From contig CAILBF010000079.1 in the NCBI GenBank assembly GCA_903832395.1, positions 1-19,231 of the forward strand: a stretch of DNA of 19,231 nucleotides, read 5' to 3'. This stretch comes from an uncultured Actinomycetes bacterium (GTDB taxonomy: Bacteria > Actinomycetota > Actinomycetes > Nanopelagicales > Nanopelagicaceae). Below are positions 8,733 through 15,696 of the stretch, piece after piece (within the stretch, counting starts at the first letter, position 1; each line of letters starts with the position of its first letter). Both the position numbers and the translations under genes were made by a program. The notes under the pieces were generated by a model. It had not been told where the DNA came from, made no database searches, and saw nothing but the letters and a program-made list of their open reading frames with translations.

Positions 8733-10213
8733 TCTTTCGCCTCAATCGCTTTAGCTAACTCAATGCGATCATCAAATTCATGAATAGTTCCAGCAATCTC
8801 TTGTCCCTTTTCATGTCCCTTACCAAGGACAATGACGAGATCGCCATCTCTTGCTTGATTAACTGCGGTTCTAATCGCTGATGCGCGGTCACTAATAACT
8901 GCACTCGGTGATTGAATATCAATATCTAAAACCATTTGAACCAAGATATCTTCAGGTTTTTCACTTCTTGGGTTATCGCTTGTATAGATGGCGATATCGG
9001 CACCGTCGTGGAGTGCGGCACCCATTAATCTTCTTTTGGATGAATCTCGGTCTCCGCCACAACCCAAAACGGCAATAACATTTCCAGTTGTAATTTCATG
9101 CGCGGTTTCTAGAACTCTAGCTACCGCATCAGGTGAATGTGCATAATCGACCAGCGCAGTGAAATTCTGTCCAAGCCGTATCGCCTCAAGACGGCCAATT
9201 GCTCCAGTCAATTTGGGCATGATGGCGGCAATGTCAATTGGATCAATTCCACTCTCTGTCGCAATGGCAATAGCCATTAATAGATTGTCGTAATTAAATC
9301 CCCCATGAAGAACGGTCTTTCCCTCAATGAGAATTCCGCCGCTCCCCCTAATGGATACAGAAGCTCCTGCATAGTCATGTGAAATTGACGCGTAATGCCA
9401 GTCGGCCTTGGAATTTTTCCGTGACAGAGTTAAAACGGGAAGCTCGGTCATTGTGGCAAGTCGCATACCATATGGATCGTCGACATTTATTACCGCGAGG
9501 TCAGCGTATTCAAAAGTAAATAACTTTGCCTTGGCTTGGAAATACTCTTCCATAGATGAATGAAAATCCAAATGGTCCTGAGTCAAATTTGTAAAACCGA
9601 CAACGGCAAAGTGGCTACCGCGAATTCGCTCTAACGTAATTGCATGGCTCGAAACCTCCATAACGAGATTTCGCATATGGCGCTCACGCATGAGCGCACA
9701 TAATGACTGCAAGTCCGTGCTCTCCGGCGTCGTACGCTTACTTGGTAATACTTCACTTCCAACGCGCGTCTCTACCGTTCCGATGAGTCCACTGTCGCGT
9801 CCAGCACCCTGCATAATCTGATGCAACAAGGTAGTAACAGTGGTTTTACCGTTCGTACCTGTCACGCCAACACTGTATAAATCACGCATCGGTTCGGAGT
9901 GAAACCAAGCGCTGACAATTCCGCATGCTCGCCGCGGATTTTCGGAAACAAGTACGGGTATGCCGGAAATCATCGCTGCGCCTTTAGCGTCACTTAAAAT
10001 GGCAACTGCGCCATTTGCAATCGCATCGGCTGCAAAAGTTGCACCGTGGAATTTTTCACCCGGCAGAGCGACAAATAGGTCCCCAGCGACAACATCGGCG
10101 CTGGATTGTGAAATTCCAGAAACTGAAATTCCAGACAGCATTTCTTCACTCATAGTTGATTGCGCGCAAATTACTGCCGCAATCGAGGCTAGAGTCTTGT
10201 TGGAATTAAGCAT
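8729..10213 (-). CDS. murE: UDP-MurNAc-L-Ala-D-Glu--2,6-diaminopimelate ligase MurE
   Basis: Cytoplasmic Mur ligase that adds the third residue of the stem peptide. Numbered from the ATG at 10211-10213: P-loop VTGTNGKTT at 117-125, TTPES at 161-165, EVSSHAI at 186-192, TQDHLDFH at 211-218, the lysine K228 in YFQAKAKLF matching the carbamylated lysine of the family, YAHSPDA at 357-363, and DNPR at 413-416. The DNPR arginine is the family marker for meso-diaminopimelate specificity, so the peptidoglycan is predicted to be of the mDAP type. The ATG overlaps the ftsI stop by 8 nt and gives 494 residues. An in-frame TTG four codons earlier (10223-10225) with AGGTG nearby is a weaker alternative start. 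Confidence 0.97.
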   Translation of the reverse strand: MLNSNKTLASIAAVICAQSTMSEEMLSGISVSGISQSSADVVAGDLFVALPGEKFHGATFAADAIANGAVAILSDAKGAAMISGIPVLVSENPRRACGIVSAWFHSEPMRDLYSVGVTGTNGKTTVTTLLHQIMQGAGRDSGLIGTVETRVGSEVLPSKRTTPESTDLQSLCALMRERHMRNLVMEVSSHAITLERIRGSHFAVVGFTNLTQDHLDFHSSMEEYFQAKAKLFTFEYADLAVINVDDPYGMRLATMTELPVLTLSRKNSKADWHYASISHDYAGASVSIRGSGGILIEGKTVLHGGFNYDNLLMAIAIATESGIDPIDIAAIMPKLTGAIGRLEAIRLGQNFTALVDYAHSPDAVARVLETAHEITTGNVIAVLGCGGDRDSSKRRLMGAALHDGADIAIYTSDNPRSEKPEDILVQMVLDIDIQSPSAVISDRASAIRTAVNQARDGDLVIVLGKGHEKGQEIAGTIHEFDDRIELAKAIEAKE

Positions 10214-12005
10214 TGGTCTTAGCAATCTTCACCTTCTTTGCTAATAACTCTTTTTCATTAAGCGCTACGGGAATTATCTTTGTGCCCGTGGGAGCGATAT
10301 GGCGGCTTTGAAGAACAAATGACATAACTTGCTTAAATACTGGACCGCCGAGTGAACCACCCCAGTGCAGGCCTTTGGGATCCTGAATCGTCACACTAAT
10401 GACATACGCGGGTTTATCAGCTGGTGCAAAACCAATAAATGATGCCGTATATCCACGGTAGCAACCACATGTGTCATCAATTCGCATTGCTGTACCAGTC
10501 TTGCCCGCTACACGATAGCCAGTAATAGCTGCGCTAGGCGCGGTACCTGCGGCCGAAACTACGCTCTCCATCATTAAACGCATTGTTTGCGCAGTTGCAA
10601 CACTCACCACACGTTCACTTGTTCGAGCTGCTGCAGGTGTGAAGTTTCCACTTGCATCACTTGTTCCAGCAATTACAGTCGGCGACACTCGAACGCCGTC
10701 ATTGGCAATGGTTGCAAAAATACTTGTAGCCTGCATTGCCGTAACTGAATAACCTTGTCCGAAAGCAACTGTGGGCGCTGTAGTGCCTGACCAGTTAGCA
10801 ACTTTTGGCAATATTCCCATTGATTCTCCGGGCAATCCCGAACCGGTATTGCTACCAACGCCAAACTTTCGTAAGTAGTTATAGAGCGTTTGATTGCCTA
10901 ACTTTTCGCCAATTTGAATCGCCCCGGTATTGCTCGAAATTGCCAATATACCCGATGTTGTTAAACGCTCGGTCGGATGCTTTTCATGGTCACGAAATGT
11001 TCTGTTTGAACGCTTGAGGGCATATGGAATTGTAAATACTGTATCTGGAACAACTTTTTTCTCTTCTATAGCTGCGGCAATTGTCATAACTTTTCCAGTT
11101 GAACCCGGTTCGTATACATCTTCTACCGATGGGTTTCTCATTGCCGCGAGTGAGACTTTTGTCGTGTTATTTGGATCAAAAGTTGGCGCTGTAGCGTGAG
11201 CCAGAATTTCACCGGTTTTGGGATCCATAACAATGACCGTACCGCTAACTGCGCCTGAGGCTTTAACTGCAGCTGATATGGCCTTCGATGCCACCCATTG
11301 AATGTCTCGATCAATTGTCAGGCGAACCGTTGTGCCAGTTTGGGCTGGAATAATCTCCGATTGAGAGCCCGGAATCTCGGCGCCATAACCATTTGCATAT
11401 GAGTATTTCCCATCAACTCCAGCAATTTGAGAGTTCATGCTCGACTCAAGACCAGATGCGCCTTTCCCATCGTGGTTAACAAAACCGATGAGAGACGCAA
11501 TCAGTGAGCCAGACGGATAATCCCTAATGTATCCGCGCTCTGGAAAAAACCCGATGATACGTTCCGGACTCATTGGCGGATATTTCGCGTTGAAAATCGC
11601 TAGCGCTGAAACTAATTTTTGCCATGTTGCAGGTTGTGCATTTTGATCGACCATATACCACTTACGTTTACCTGTAATGCTGGCCTGAACAGTTGCCACT
11701 GGTAATCCAAGAATCGGAGCCACGAAACCAGCAGTGCGCGCAGGGTCAATGATCTGTGATTGATCCACGACAATACTTATCGCCGCGACGCTACGTGCGA
11801 AAGCAACACCATTAACATCGGTGATCTCACCACGAGGTGCCGGAAGAGTGCTCGTATTTTCCATTTCATTAACTGCACGCAAGCGGTAGTCAGCGGCTTG
11901 AACCGCTTGAACTTGCACTAATCGAATCCCAAATAAAAACATAACGACAGCGATTGCCAGTACCAATAATCGAATGCGATTGTGAGCCAGGGCAAAATTA
12001 CCCAT
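10206..12005 (-). CDS. ftsI: Septal peptidoglycan transpeptidase FtsI (class B PBP)
   Basis: Membrane-anchored class B penicillin-binding protein that cross-links septal peptidoglycan as the partner of FtsW. Seen: one N-terminal transmembrane anchor at about 11-29, the dimerisation-domain motif PAPRGEITDVNG at about 55-66, and the transpeptidase domain with all three active-site motifs: SxxK as STGK at 302-305 (catalytic S302), SxN as SSN at 357-359, and KTG at 502-504. No PASTA domains follow. Length 599 is usual for actinobacterial FtsI/PbpB. Two close cysteines (C513, C515) after KTGTAMR are noteworthy and could form or bind something outside the membrane, but this is speculation. The ATG overlaps the ftsL stop by 8 nt. 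Confidence 0.97.
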   Translation of the reverse strand: MGNFALAHNRIRLLVLAIAVVMFLFGIRLVQVQAVQAADYRLRAVNEMENTSTLPAPRGEITDVNGVAFARSVAAISIVVDQSQIIDPARTAGFVAPILGLPVATVQASITGKRKWYMVDQNAQPATWQKLVSALAIFNAKYPPMSPERIIGFFPERGYIRDYPSGSLIASLIGFVNHDGKGASGLESSMNSQIAGVDGKYSYANGYGAEIPGSQSEIIPAQTGTTVRLTIDRDIQWVASKAISAAVKASGAVSGTVIVMDPKTGEILAHATAPTFDPNNTTKVSLAAMRNPSVEDVYEPGSTGKVMTIAAAIEEKKVVPDTVFTIPYALKRSNRTFRDHEKHPTERLTTSGILAISSNTGAIQIGEKLGNQTLYNYLRKFGVGSNTGSGLPGESMGILPKVANWSGTTAPTVAFGQGYSVTAMQATSIFATIANDGVRVSPTVIAGTSDASGNFTPAAARTSERVVSVATAQTMRLMMESVVSAAGTAPSAAITGYRVAGKTGTAMRIDDTCGCYRGYTASFIGFAPADKPAYVISVTIQDPKGLHWGGSLGGPVFKQVMSFVLQSRHIAPTGTKIIPVALNEKELLAKKVKIAKTNA

Positions 12006-12405
12006 TGCTCTTGCTTCCCTGCGGATTGATAGGAGAATTTAAATTCAAGAAAGTTGGCGCATCGGAAGGTTTCATTCCCAGCGCTATCGCCGCTTTAGCA
12101 AGTGCTTCAGGTGATGATTGCTTATCGATTTGTCTGGCGATAGCTTCGCGTTGATCACTAAGTGTCTTGACCTCATACTTTAAGTGTGAAAGCTTAAAGG
12201 CATCTTGCGCAAGCATCGTATTGATGACTAACAACGATAATAAGCCCACGATTCCAATAGCAGAAACGATAAGTGCAAAAAATTTACGATCTGCTTGTTT
12301 CCCAGCAGAGATATCTGGAACTAATTTTAGGGCAACTTGCGAAGATTTCTCGGCCAGAATCTCTCTGGATCGCGAGATTGCCGGAGCAAATGATGTCATC
12401 GCCAT
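11998..12405 (-). CDS. ftsL: Cell division protein FtsL
   Basis: Small bitopic divisome protein that forms a coiled-coil complex with FtsB-like partners and FtsQ and activates FtsWI. Seen: a cytoplasmic N-terminus of about 40 residues, one transmembrane segment at about 42-66 (FALIVSAIGIVGLLSLLVIN), a periplasm-side coiled-coil-like stretch at about 68-97, and a conserved end block SPEALAKAAIALGMKP at about 98-113. Length 135. FtsL is poorly conserved in sequence; the call rests on topology, the ALAKAAIALGMKP block and its place between rsmH and ftsI. Its ATG shares one base with the rsmH stop (TAATG), so translation is probably by termination-reinitiation. Confidence 0.88.
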   Translation of the reverse strand: MAMTSFAPAISRSREILAEKSSQVALKLVPDISAGKQADRKFFALIVSAIGIVGLLSLLVINTMLAQDAFKLSHLKYEVKTLSDQREAIARQIDKQSSPEALAKAAIALGMKPSDAPTFLNLNSPINPQGSKSNG

Positions 12406-13358
12406 TATGCCGCCACCCTTTCGATTGCACGCAGTCGAACGGAGGCCGACCTAGAGTTCTCTTCTAACTCTTTTGCATGTGGAGTTTCGCTGCCACGGAT
12501 TACTAAAGAAAACTTGGCGGCAAATTCAGGCAGCTCAAAAGGAAGATCACGCGGAGTTCCTGAGGTTGTTGAGGCAACAAAAAGATCTTTTACGATTCGA
12601 TCTTCAAGCGACTGGAAAGACATAACAACTAATCGCCCGCCCACACTCAGAAGTTTTAACGCCGCAGGAAGTGCCCTAGTAATGGCGCCTAGCTCATCAT
12701 TTGTTTCAATGCGAAGCGCTTGAAAGGTGCGCTTTGCGGGATTCCCGCCAGTACGCCTTGTTGCCGCTGGAATAGCATTCTTTACCAGTGTTGCTAACTG
12801 GGCAGTTGAATTCAGTGGAGCAATAGCCCTTGCTTTAACAATTGATTCGACCACTCGTGTGGCAAATTTTTCCTCGCCGTAGGTACGCAAAATTTTGACC
12901 AGCTGTCCTGGTTCATAAGTATTTACAATTTCGCCAGCCGTTAGGGTCTGGGTCCGATCCATCCGCATATCCAATGGAGCATCATGTGAGTATGAGAAAC
13001 CTCGATTTGTTTCATCGAGTTGCATCGAAGAAACACCTAAGTCAAATAGTGCTCCAGTAATCTGCATATAGCCAAAGGATTCAACCACATCTGCAATGGC
13101 ATCAAATGTTGCATGCCGAGTCATGAGTCGATCTGCGAAGGGGGCTAGTCTGACACTTGCATGACGGAGTGCATCTAAATCGCGATCAATACCAATGACT
13201 TTCAGTGTTGGAAATCTTTGCAGCAACGCCTCTGTATGACCACCCATGCCAAGAGTTGCATCAACGACCACTGGATTCTCGCTGGCATTAATTGCAGGTG
13301 CGAGGAGTTCGATGCATCGATCTCGCATTACTGAAACATGTACGTTGTTATCAATCAT
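12405..13358 (-). CDS. rsmH: 16S rRNA (cytosine-1402-N4)-methyltransferase RsmH (MraW)
   Basis: S-adenosylmethionine-dependent enzyme that methylates N4 of C1402 in 16S rRNA near the ribosomal P site. Seen: the N-terminal HVSVMRDRCIELL, the SAM-binding motif DATLGMGGHTEALL at 33-46, IGIDRDLDAL, GALFDLGVSSMQLD, GFSYSHDAPLDMRMD, and late in the protein RTFQALRIETNDELG and MSFQSLEDRIVK, all hallmarks of the family. Length 317 is typical. The ATG at 13356-13358 is preceded almost directly by a G-rich AAGGGGGAG, which serves as Shine-Dalgarno with a short spacer. It is the first gene after a 155-nt structured spacer and therefore the likely target of control by that RNA. Confidence 0.98.
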   Translation of the reverse strand: MIDNNVHVSVMRDRCIELLAPAINASENPVVVDATLGMGGHTEALLQRFPTLKVIGIDRDLDALRHASVRLAPFADRLMTRHATFDAIADVVESFGYMQITGALFDLGVSSMQLDETNRGFSYSHDAPLDMRMDRTQTLTAGEIVNTYEPGQLVKILRTYGEEKFATRVVESIVKARAIAPLNSTAQLATLVKNAIPAATRRTGGNPAKRTFQALRIETNDELGAITRALPAALKLLSVGGRLVVMSFQSLEDRIVKDLFVASTTSGTPRDLPFELPEFAAKFSLVIRGSETPHAKELEENSRSASVRLRAIERVAA

Positions 13359-13406
13359 TACTCCCCCTTAACTTGAAATAGATTTGCACTTGGTTTTTCT
13401 CTTTCG

Positions 13407-13510
13407 ACTCTCAGCTCTGGTCACCGCCGGCCGACGGATCTATTTAGTAGCGGCGCCGGGGAAGGGGCGCCGTTACGTTCGAAGGGTCGGCGGTGGCCAC
13501 AGATGAGAGT
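13407..13510 (-). ncRNA. Structured cis-RNA upstream of rsmH (mraW-motif-like leader)
   Basis: The mraZ-rsmH spacer (13359-13513) is GC-rich and forms a long imperfect inverted repeat. Seen pairings: ACTCTCA (13407-13413) with TGAGAGT (13504-13510), 7 bp; CT with AG inside a small internal loop; TGGTCACCGCC (13418-13428) with GGCGGTGGCCA (13489-13499), 11 bp with one G-U; a 4-nt bulge GGCC; GAC with GTC. Inside it sits a perfect hairpin CGGCGCC (13451-13457) and GGCGCCG (13466-13472) with an 8-nt loop that reads CCUUCCCC in the mRNA. Weinberg and colleagues described an mraW RNA motif in actinobacteria at exactly this genomic position; assignment to that family is from location and structure, not a covariance-model match. 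The absence of a U-run argues against a simple terminator. Confidence 0.65.
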
Positions 13511-13513
13511 TAT

Positions 13514-13945
13514 TTAGAACAGCCCTGGAAAGACCTCCTCTGAAACATCGGCAAAAGTTTTTTCACGATCGGTGAGATATTCATTCCACGAAATTGCATC
13601 CCAAATTTCAACGCGAGTATTTGCGCCAATAACAACGCAATCTTTTTCAAGACCTGCATATGTACGAAGACTTTGCGGAATTGTTATGCGACCCTGGCGA
13701 TCAGGAATCTCGTCGTGTGCGCCGGCAAACATCACACGGCTGTAATCACGAGCTGATTTCGCAGTGACTGGCGCTTGTTTTAGCGTCTGTGTTATAACTT
13801 CAAATTCACTGGAAGGAAAAACATAAAGACAACGCTCTTGCCCTTTAGTAATGACAAGACCCGATGCCAACTCATCACGAAACTTTGCAGGGAGAATAAG
13901 TCGGCCTTTTTCATCAAGGCGCGGTTCGTGGGTACCAAGAAACAT
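13514..13945 (-). CDS. mraZ: Transcriptional regulator MraZ
   Basis: DNA-binding protein of the AbrB/SpoVT fold that oligomerises into rings and, in species studied, regulates its own dcw operon by binding short direct repeats upstream of mraZ. Seen: two tandem SpoVT-AbrB half-domains, with DEKGRLILPAKFR at 11-23 and DRQGRITIPQSLR at 82-94, each carrying the DxxGRxxxP signature. Length 143 is typical. The ATG at 13943-13945 is preceded by AAGGGGG about ten bases away; the protein begins MFLGTHEPRLDEKGR, matching actinobacterial family members. It is the first gene of the dcw operon, with its probable operator boxes at 14003-14066 and the terminator of the preceding unit further upstream. Confidence 0.97.
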   Translation of the reverse strand: MFLGTHEPRLDEKGRLILPAKFRDELASGLVITKGQERCLYVFPSSEFEVITQTLKQAPVTAKSARDYSRVMFAGAHDEIPDRQGRITIPQSLRTYAGLEKDCVVIGANTRVEIWDAISWNEYLTDREKTFADVSEEVFPGLF

Positions 13946-14002
13946 TTCTCGCGCCCCCTTCCCCGGAGTTCGCTGGGCCGTAGTGATTTCCGGCCTATTC
14001 CC

Positions 14003-14066
14003 CCACTTTACTCCCTTTCCCTCCTTTTTGCACCACTTTTAGCCACAACTCACCCACTATCCCCAC
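14003..14066 (-). promoter_or_regulatory. MraZ operator: phased GTGG boxes upstream of mraZ
   Basis: On the minus strand, GTGG boxes lie at plus coordinates 14063-14066, 14054-14057, 14043-14046, 14033-14036 and 14003-14006. Spacings are 9, 11, 10 and then 30 bases, so all five fall on one face of the helix. Known MraZ operators are tandem TGGG/GTGG-type repeats about one helical turn apart, so this is probably the autoregulatory site. The last box overlaps TAAAGT (14005-14010), a TANNNT-type -10 candidate, although its -35 (GTGCAA, 14028-14033) is poor. Start of transcription near 13998 would give a leader of about 50 nt containing a small hairpin GGCCG/CGGCC (13976-13995). Confidence 0.7.
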
Positions 14067-14079
14067 TTCGTTTGGGTAC

Positions 14080-14103
14080 AAAAAAGGCCCCCAAGTGGGG
14101 GCC
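14080..14103 (-). terminator. Intrinsic terminator after the DUF3040 gene
   Basis: On the minus strand GGCCCCC, loop ACTT, GGGGGCC forms a perfect 7-bp GC stem directly followed by six T residues (the A-run at 14080-14085). It begins about 16 nt beyond the DUF3040 stop and lies just upstream of the GTGG boxes. It therefore separates the repair-polymerase unit from the dcw operon. On the plus strand no T-run follows, so it is directional. Confidence 0.92.
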
Positions 14104-14118
14104 TGGCTGCACAGCTAT

Positions 14119-14472
14119 TTACTGACTATTGCGCTCGTCCCAGCGCTGCTCTAAGCGTGAACCAAGGCCTTTGCTCTTGCGAGCGCCCTTGCCTTTACTA
14201 CGAGGGGCATGTTTGCCCAATGAAGAGACAATGGCAATAACGCCAGCTAGGGCGATCACGAAGCCGAGTACGCCGATCGGGGTTGTCTTCGAGACAAGGC
14301 CGGCAAATAGCGTCACAATTCCAAGCGGGATCAGCGATATTCCAACGAGCGTGCTATTTCGGCGTGGAGCCTTTGCATCTCCGGAGAGAGCAGAAAAAAG
14401 CCGTGGATCCTCAGTTAAAAGGGCGGCTTCCATCTCCTGAAGCATTCGCTTCTCATGATCGGATAAAGGCAT
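14119..14472 (-). CDS. DUF3040 domain membrane protein
   Basis: Small actinobacterial membrane protein of unknown function. Seen: the characteristic amphipathic N-terminus MPLSDHEKRMLQEMEAAL followed by a DPRLFSAL block (together residues 1-29), two transmembrane segments at about 42-60 and 66-85 separated by a short turn, and a basic cytoplasmic-type tail rich in Lys/Arg (about 88-117). Length 117. The family is commonly found next to mraZ in actinobacteria, which hints at an envelope or division link, but no function is established. It follows dinB after 42 nt. A TATTCT -10-like hexamer (14484-14489) in that gap would give an almost leaderless mRNA, since AGGA lies only one base from the ATG; co-transcription with dinB is equally possible. 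Confidence 0.88.
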   Translation of the reverse strand: MPLSDHEKRMLQEMEAALLTEDPRLFSALSGDAKAPRRNSTLVGISLIPLGIVTLFAGLVSKTTPIGVLGFVIALAGVIAIVSSLGKHAPRSKGKGARKSKGLGSRLEQRWDERNSQ

Positions 14473-14514
14473 GTCCTAACAATAGAATATTTTTGCATTA
14501 CCCGCCACTGTGAG

Positions 14515-15696
14515 TTAACCCTCTGTTTCATCGCGTTTCTCAGGGCGAATTAAACGTGCAGGACGCACACTTCCTGCACCAAAGCGCTCTCTGGCACGGT
14601 CAATCGCCCCATCAGCCTGGCGCCAACCACTTTCCCGTGCGCCTAGAACCATCTGCTCAGGGGCGCCACTACTTAAATTCTCAAGTGATACCCCGACTAA
14701 ACGCAGCCTGGCCCGCTCAATTCGAAGTGCCTCATAGAGGCCTTTAACTACGTCGTAAATCTCATGCGTTCCATCGATCGGAAGGGCCAGAGTTTTAGAT
14801 CTATTGATGGTTGTGAAATCTGCAAAGCGCACTTTTATCGAAACCGTCCTTGCAAATAAATCTTTATCTCGAAGTCGTGCCGATGAGCGCTCAGTCAAAC
14901 GTAAAAACTCAGTCAAAATTTGCGTTGGATCATCTAGGTCTTGAGGGAAAGTCTCCGCCGAGCTAATACTCTTTTCGGCATCATGTGGTGTTACATCGCG
15001 ATAATCGCGGCCCCATGCAAGTTCGTATAAAGAGGCACCACTTGCCTGTCCTAAAGCACGAATCAAAGTTGCCCGAGGCAGTTTCGCAATATCTTCGATG
15101 GTGCGAAGTCCAAGACGCTCTAACGTCTCAGCAGTTTTTGGTCCTACTCCCCACATCGCTTGTATCGGCAATGGATGCAAGAAAGTTAATATTCGATCGG
15201 AGGTAATCTCTAGCATTCCATTTGGTTTGCAATGTTGGGATGCAAGCTTTGCAATGAACTTCGATGGCGCAATTCCGACTGAACAAGTAATGCCCTCTTG
15301 CGACTCTACTTTTGCGCGAATAGCCATTGCAATTTCACGAGGAGAACCCAATAAGCGTTGTACGCCACTTACATCTAAGAAGGCCTCATCGACTGATACA
15401 GGTTCTACCCACGGTGTAAAGCTGTCAAAGATCTCCATCACGTGCGAGGAGACCTCTTGGTAGCGCGCCATATCAACGGGCAAAAAAATCGCATGCGGTG
15501 CTAATCGGCGAGCCCGGCTCACTGGCATAGCTGAATGAATACCAAATTTTCGTGCTTCATAATTTGCCGCTGAAACAACGCCGCGCGCGCCCATTCCAAT
15601 TACAACGGCTTTACCCTTTAATTCAGGGTTATCGCGTTCGGCAACGGAGGCAAAAAATGCATCCATATCAACGTGAAGAATCGAGGCCGAACTCAT
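14515..15696 (-). CDS. dinB: DNA polymerase IV (Y-family, DinB)
   Basis: Error-prone Y-family polymerase for translesion synthesis. Seen: catalytic block HVDMDAFFASV at 8-18 with D10 and the probable steric-gate F15, YEARKFGIHSAMP at 46-58, and SVDEAFLD at 101-108 supplying D103 and E104. Next come SVGIAPSKFIAKLAS and a helix-hairpin-helix region MWGVGPKTAETLERLGL, then the little-finger domain. The catalytic residues are complete, so it should be an active polymerase rather than an ImuB-like inactive homologue. The beta-clamp motif, usually QxxLF near the C-terminus, appears only as QMVLG at 348-352, followed by about 40 more residues. Its ATG overlaps the dnaE2 stop by four bases, so two lesion-bypass polymerases are translationally coupled. 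Confidence 0.95.
   Translation of the reverse strand: MSSASILHVDMDAFFASVAERDNPELKGKAVVIGMGARGVVSAANYEARKFGIHSAMPVSRARRLAPHAIFLPVDMARYQEVSSHVMEIFDSFTPWVEPVSVDEAFLDVSGVQRLLGSPREIAMAIRAKVESQEGITCSVGIAPSKFIAKLASQHCKPNGMLEITSDRILTFLHPLPIQAMWGVGPKTAETLERLGLRTIEDIAKLPRATLIRALGQASGASLYELAWGRDYRDVTPHDAEKSISSAETFPQDLDDPTQILTEFLRLTERSSARLRDKDLFARTVSIKVRFADFTTINRSKTLALPIDGTHEIYDVVKGLYEALRIERARLRLVGVSLENLSSGAPEQMVLGARESGWRQADGAIDRARERFGAGSVRPARLIRPEKRDETEG

Noticed and set aside
10214..10225. TTG start for murE four codons upstream of the ATG
   Set aside because: The ATG at 10211-10213 gives the usual short overlap with ftsI and a normal N-terminus; the TTG adds only four residues, so it is kept as a minor alternative.
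13451..13472. GGCGCC hairpin in the mraZ-rsmH spacer as a transcription terminator
   Set aside because: The stem is strong but neither side is followed by a T-run, and it is nested inside longer pairing arms. A structured leader explains it better.
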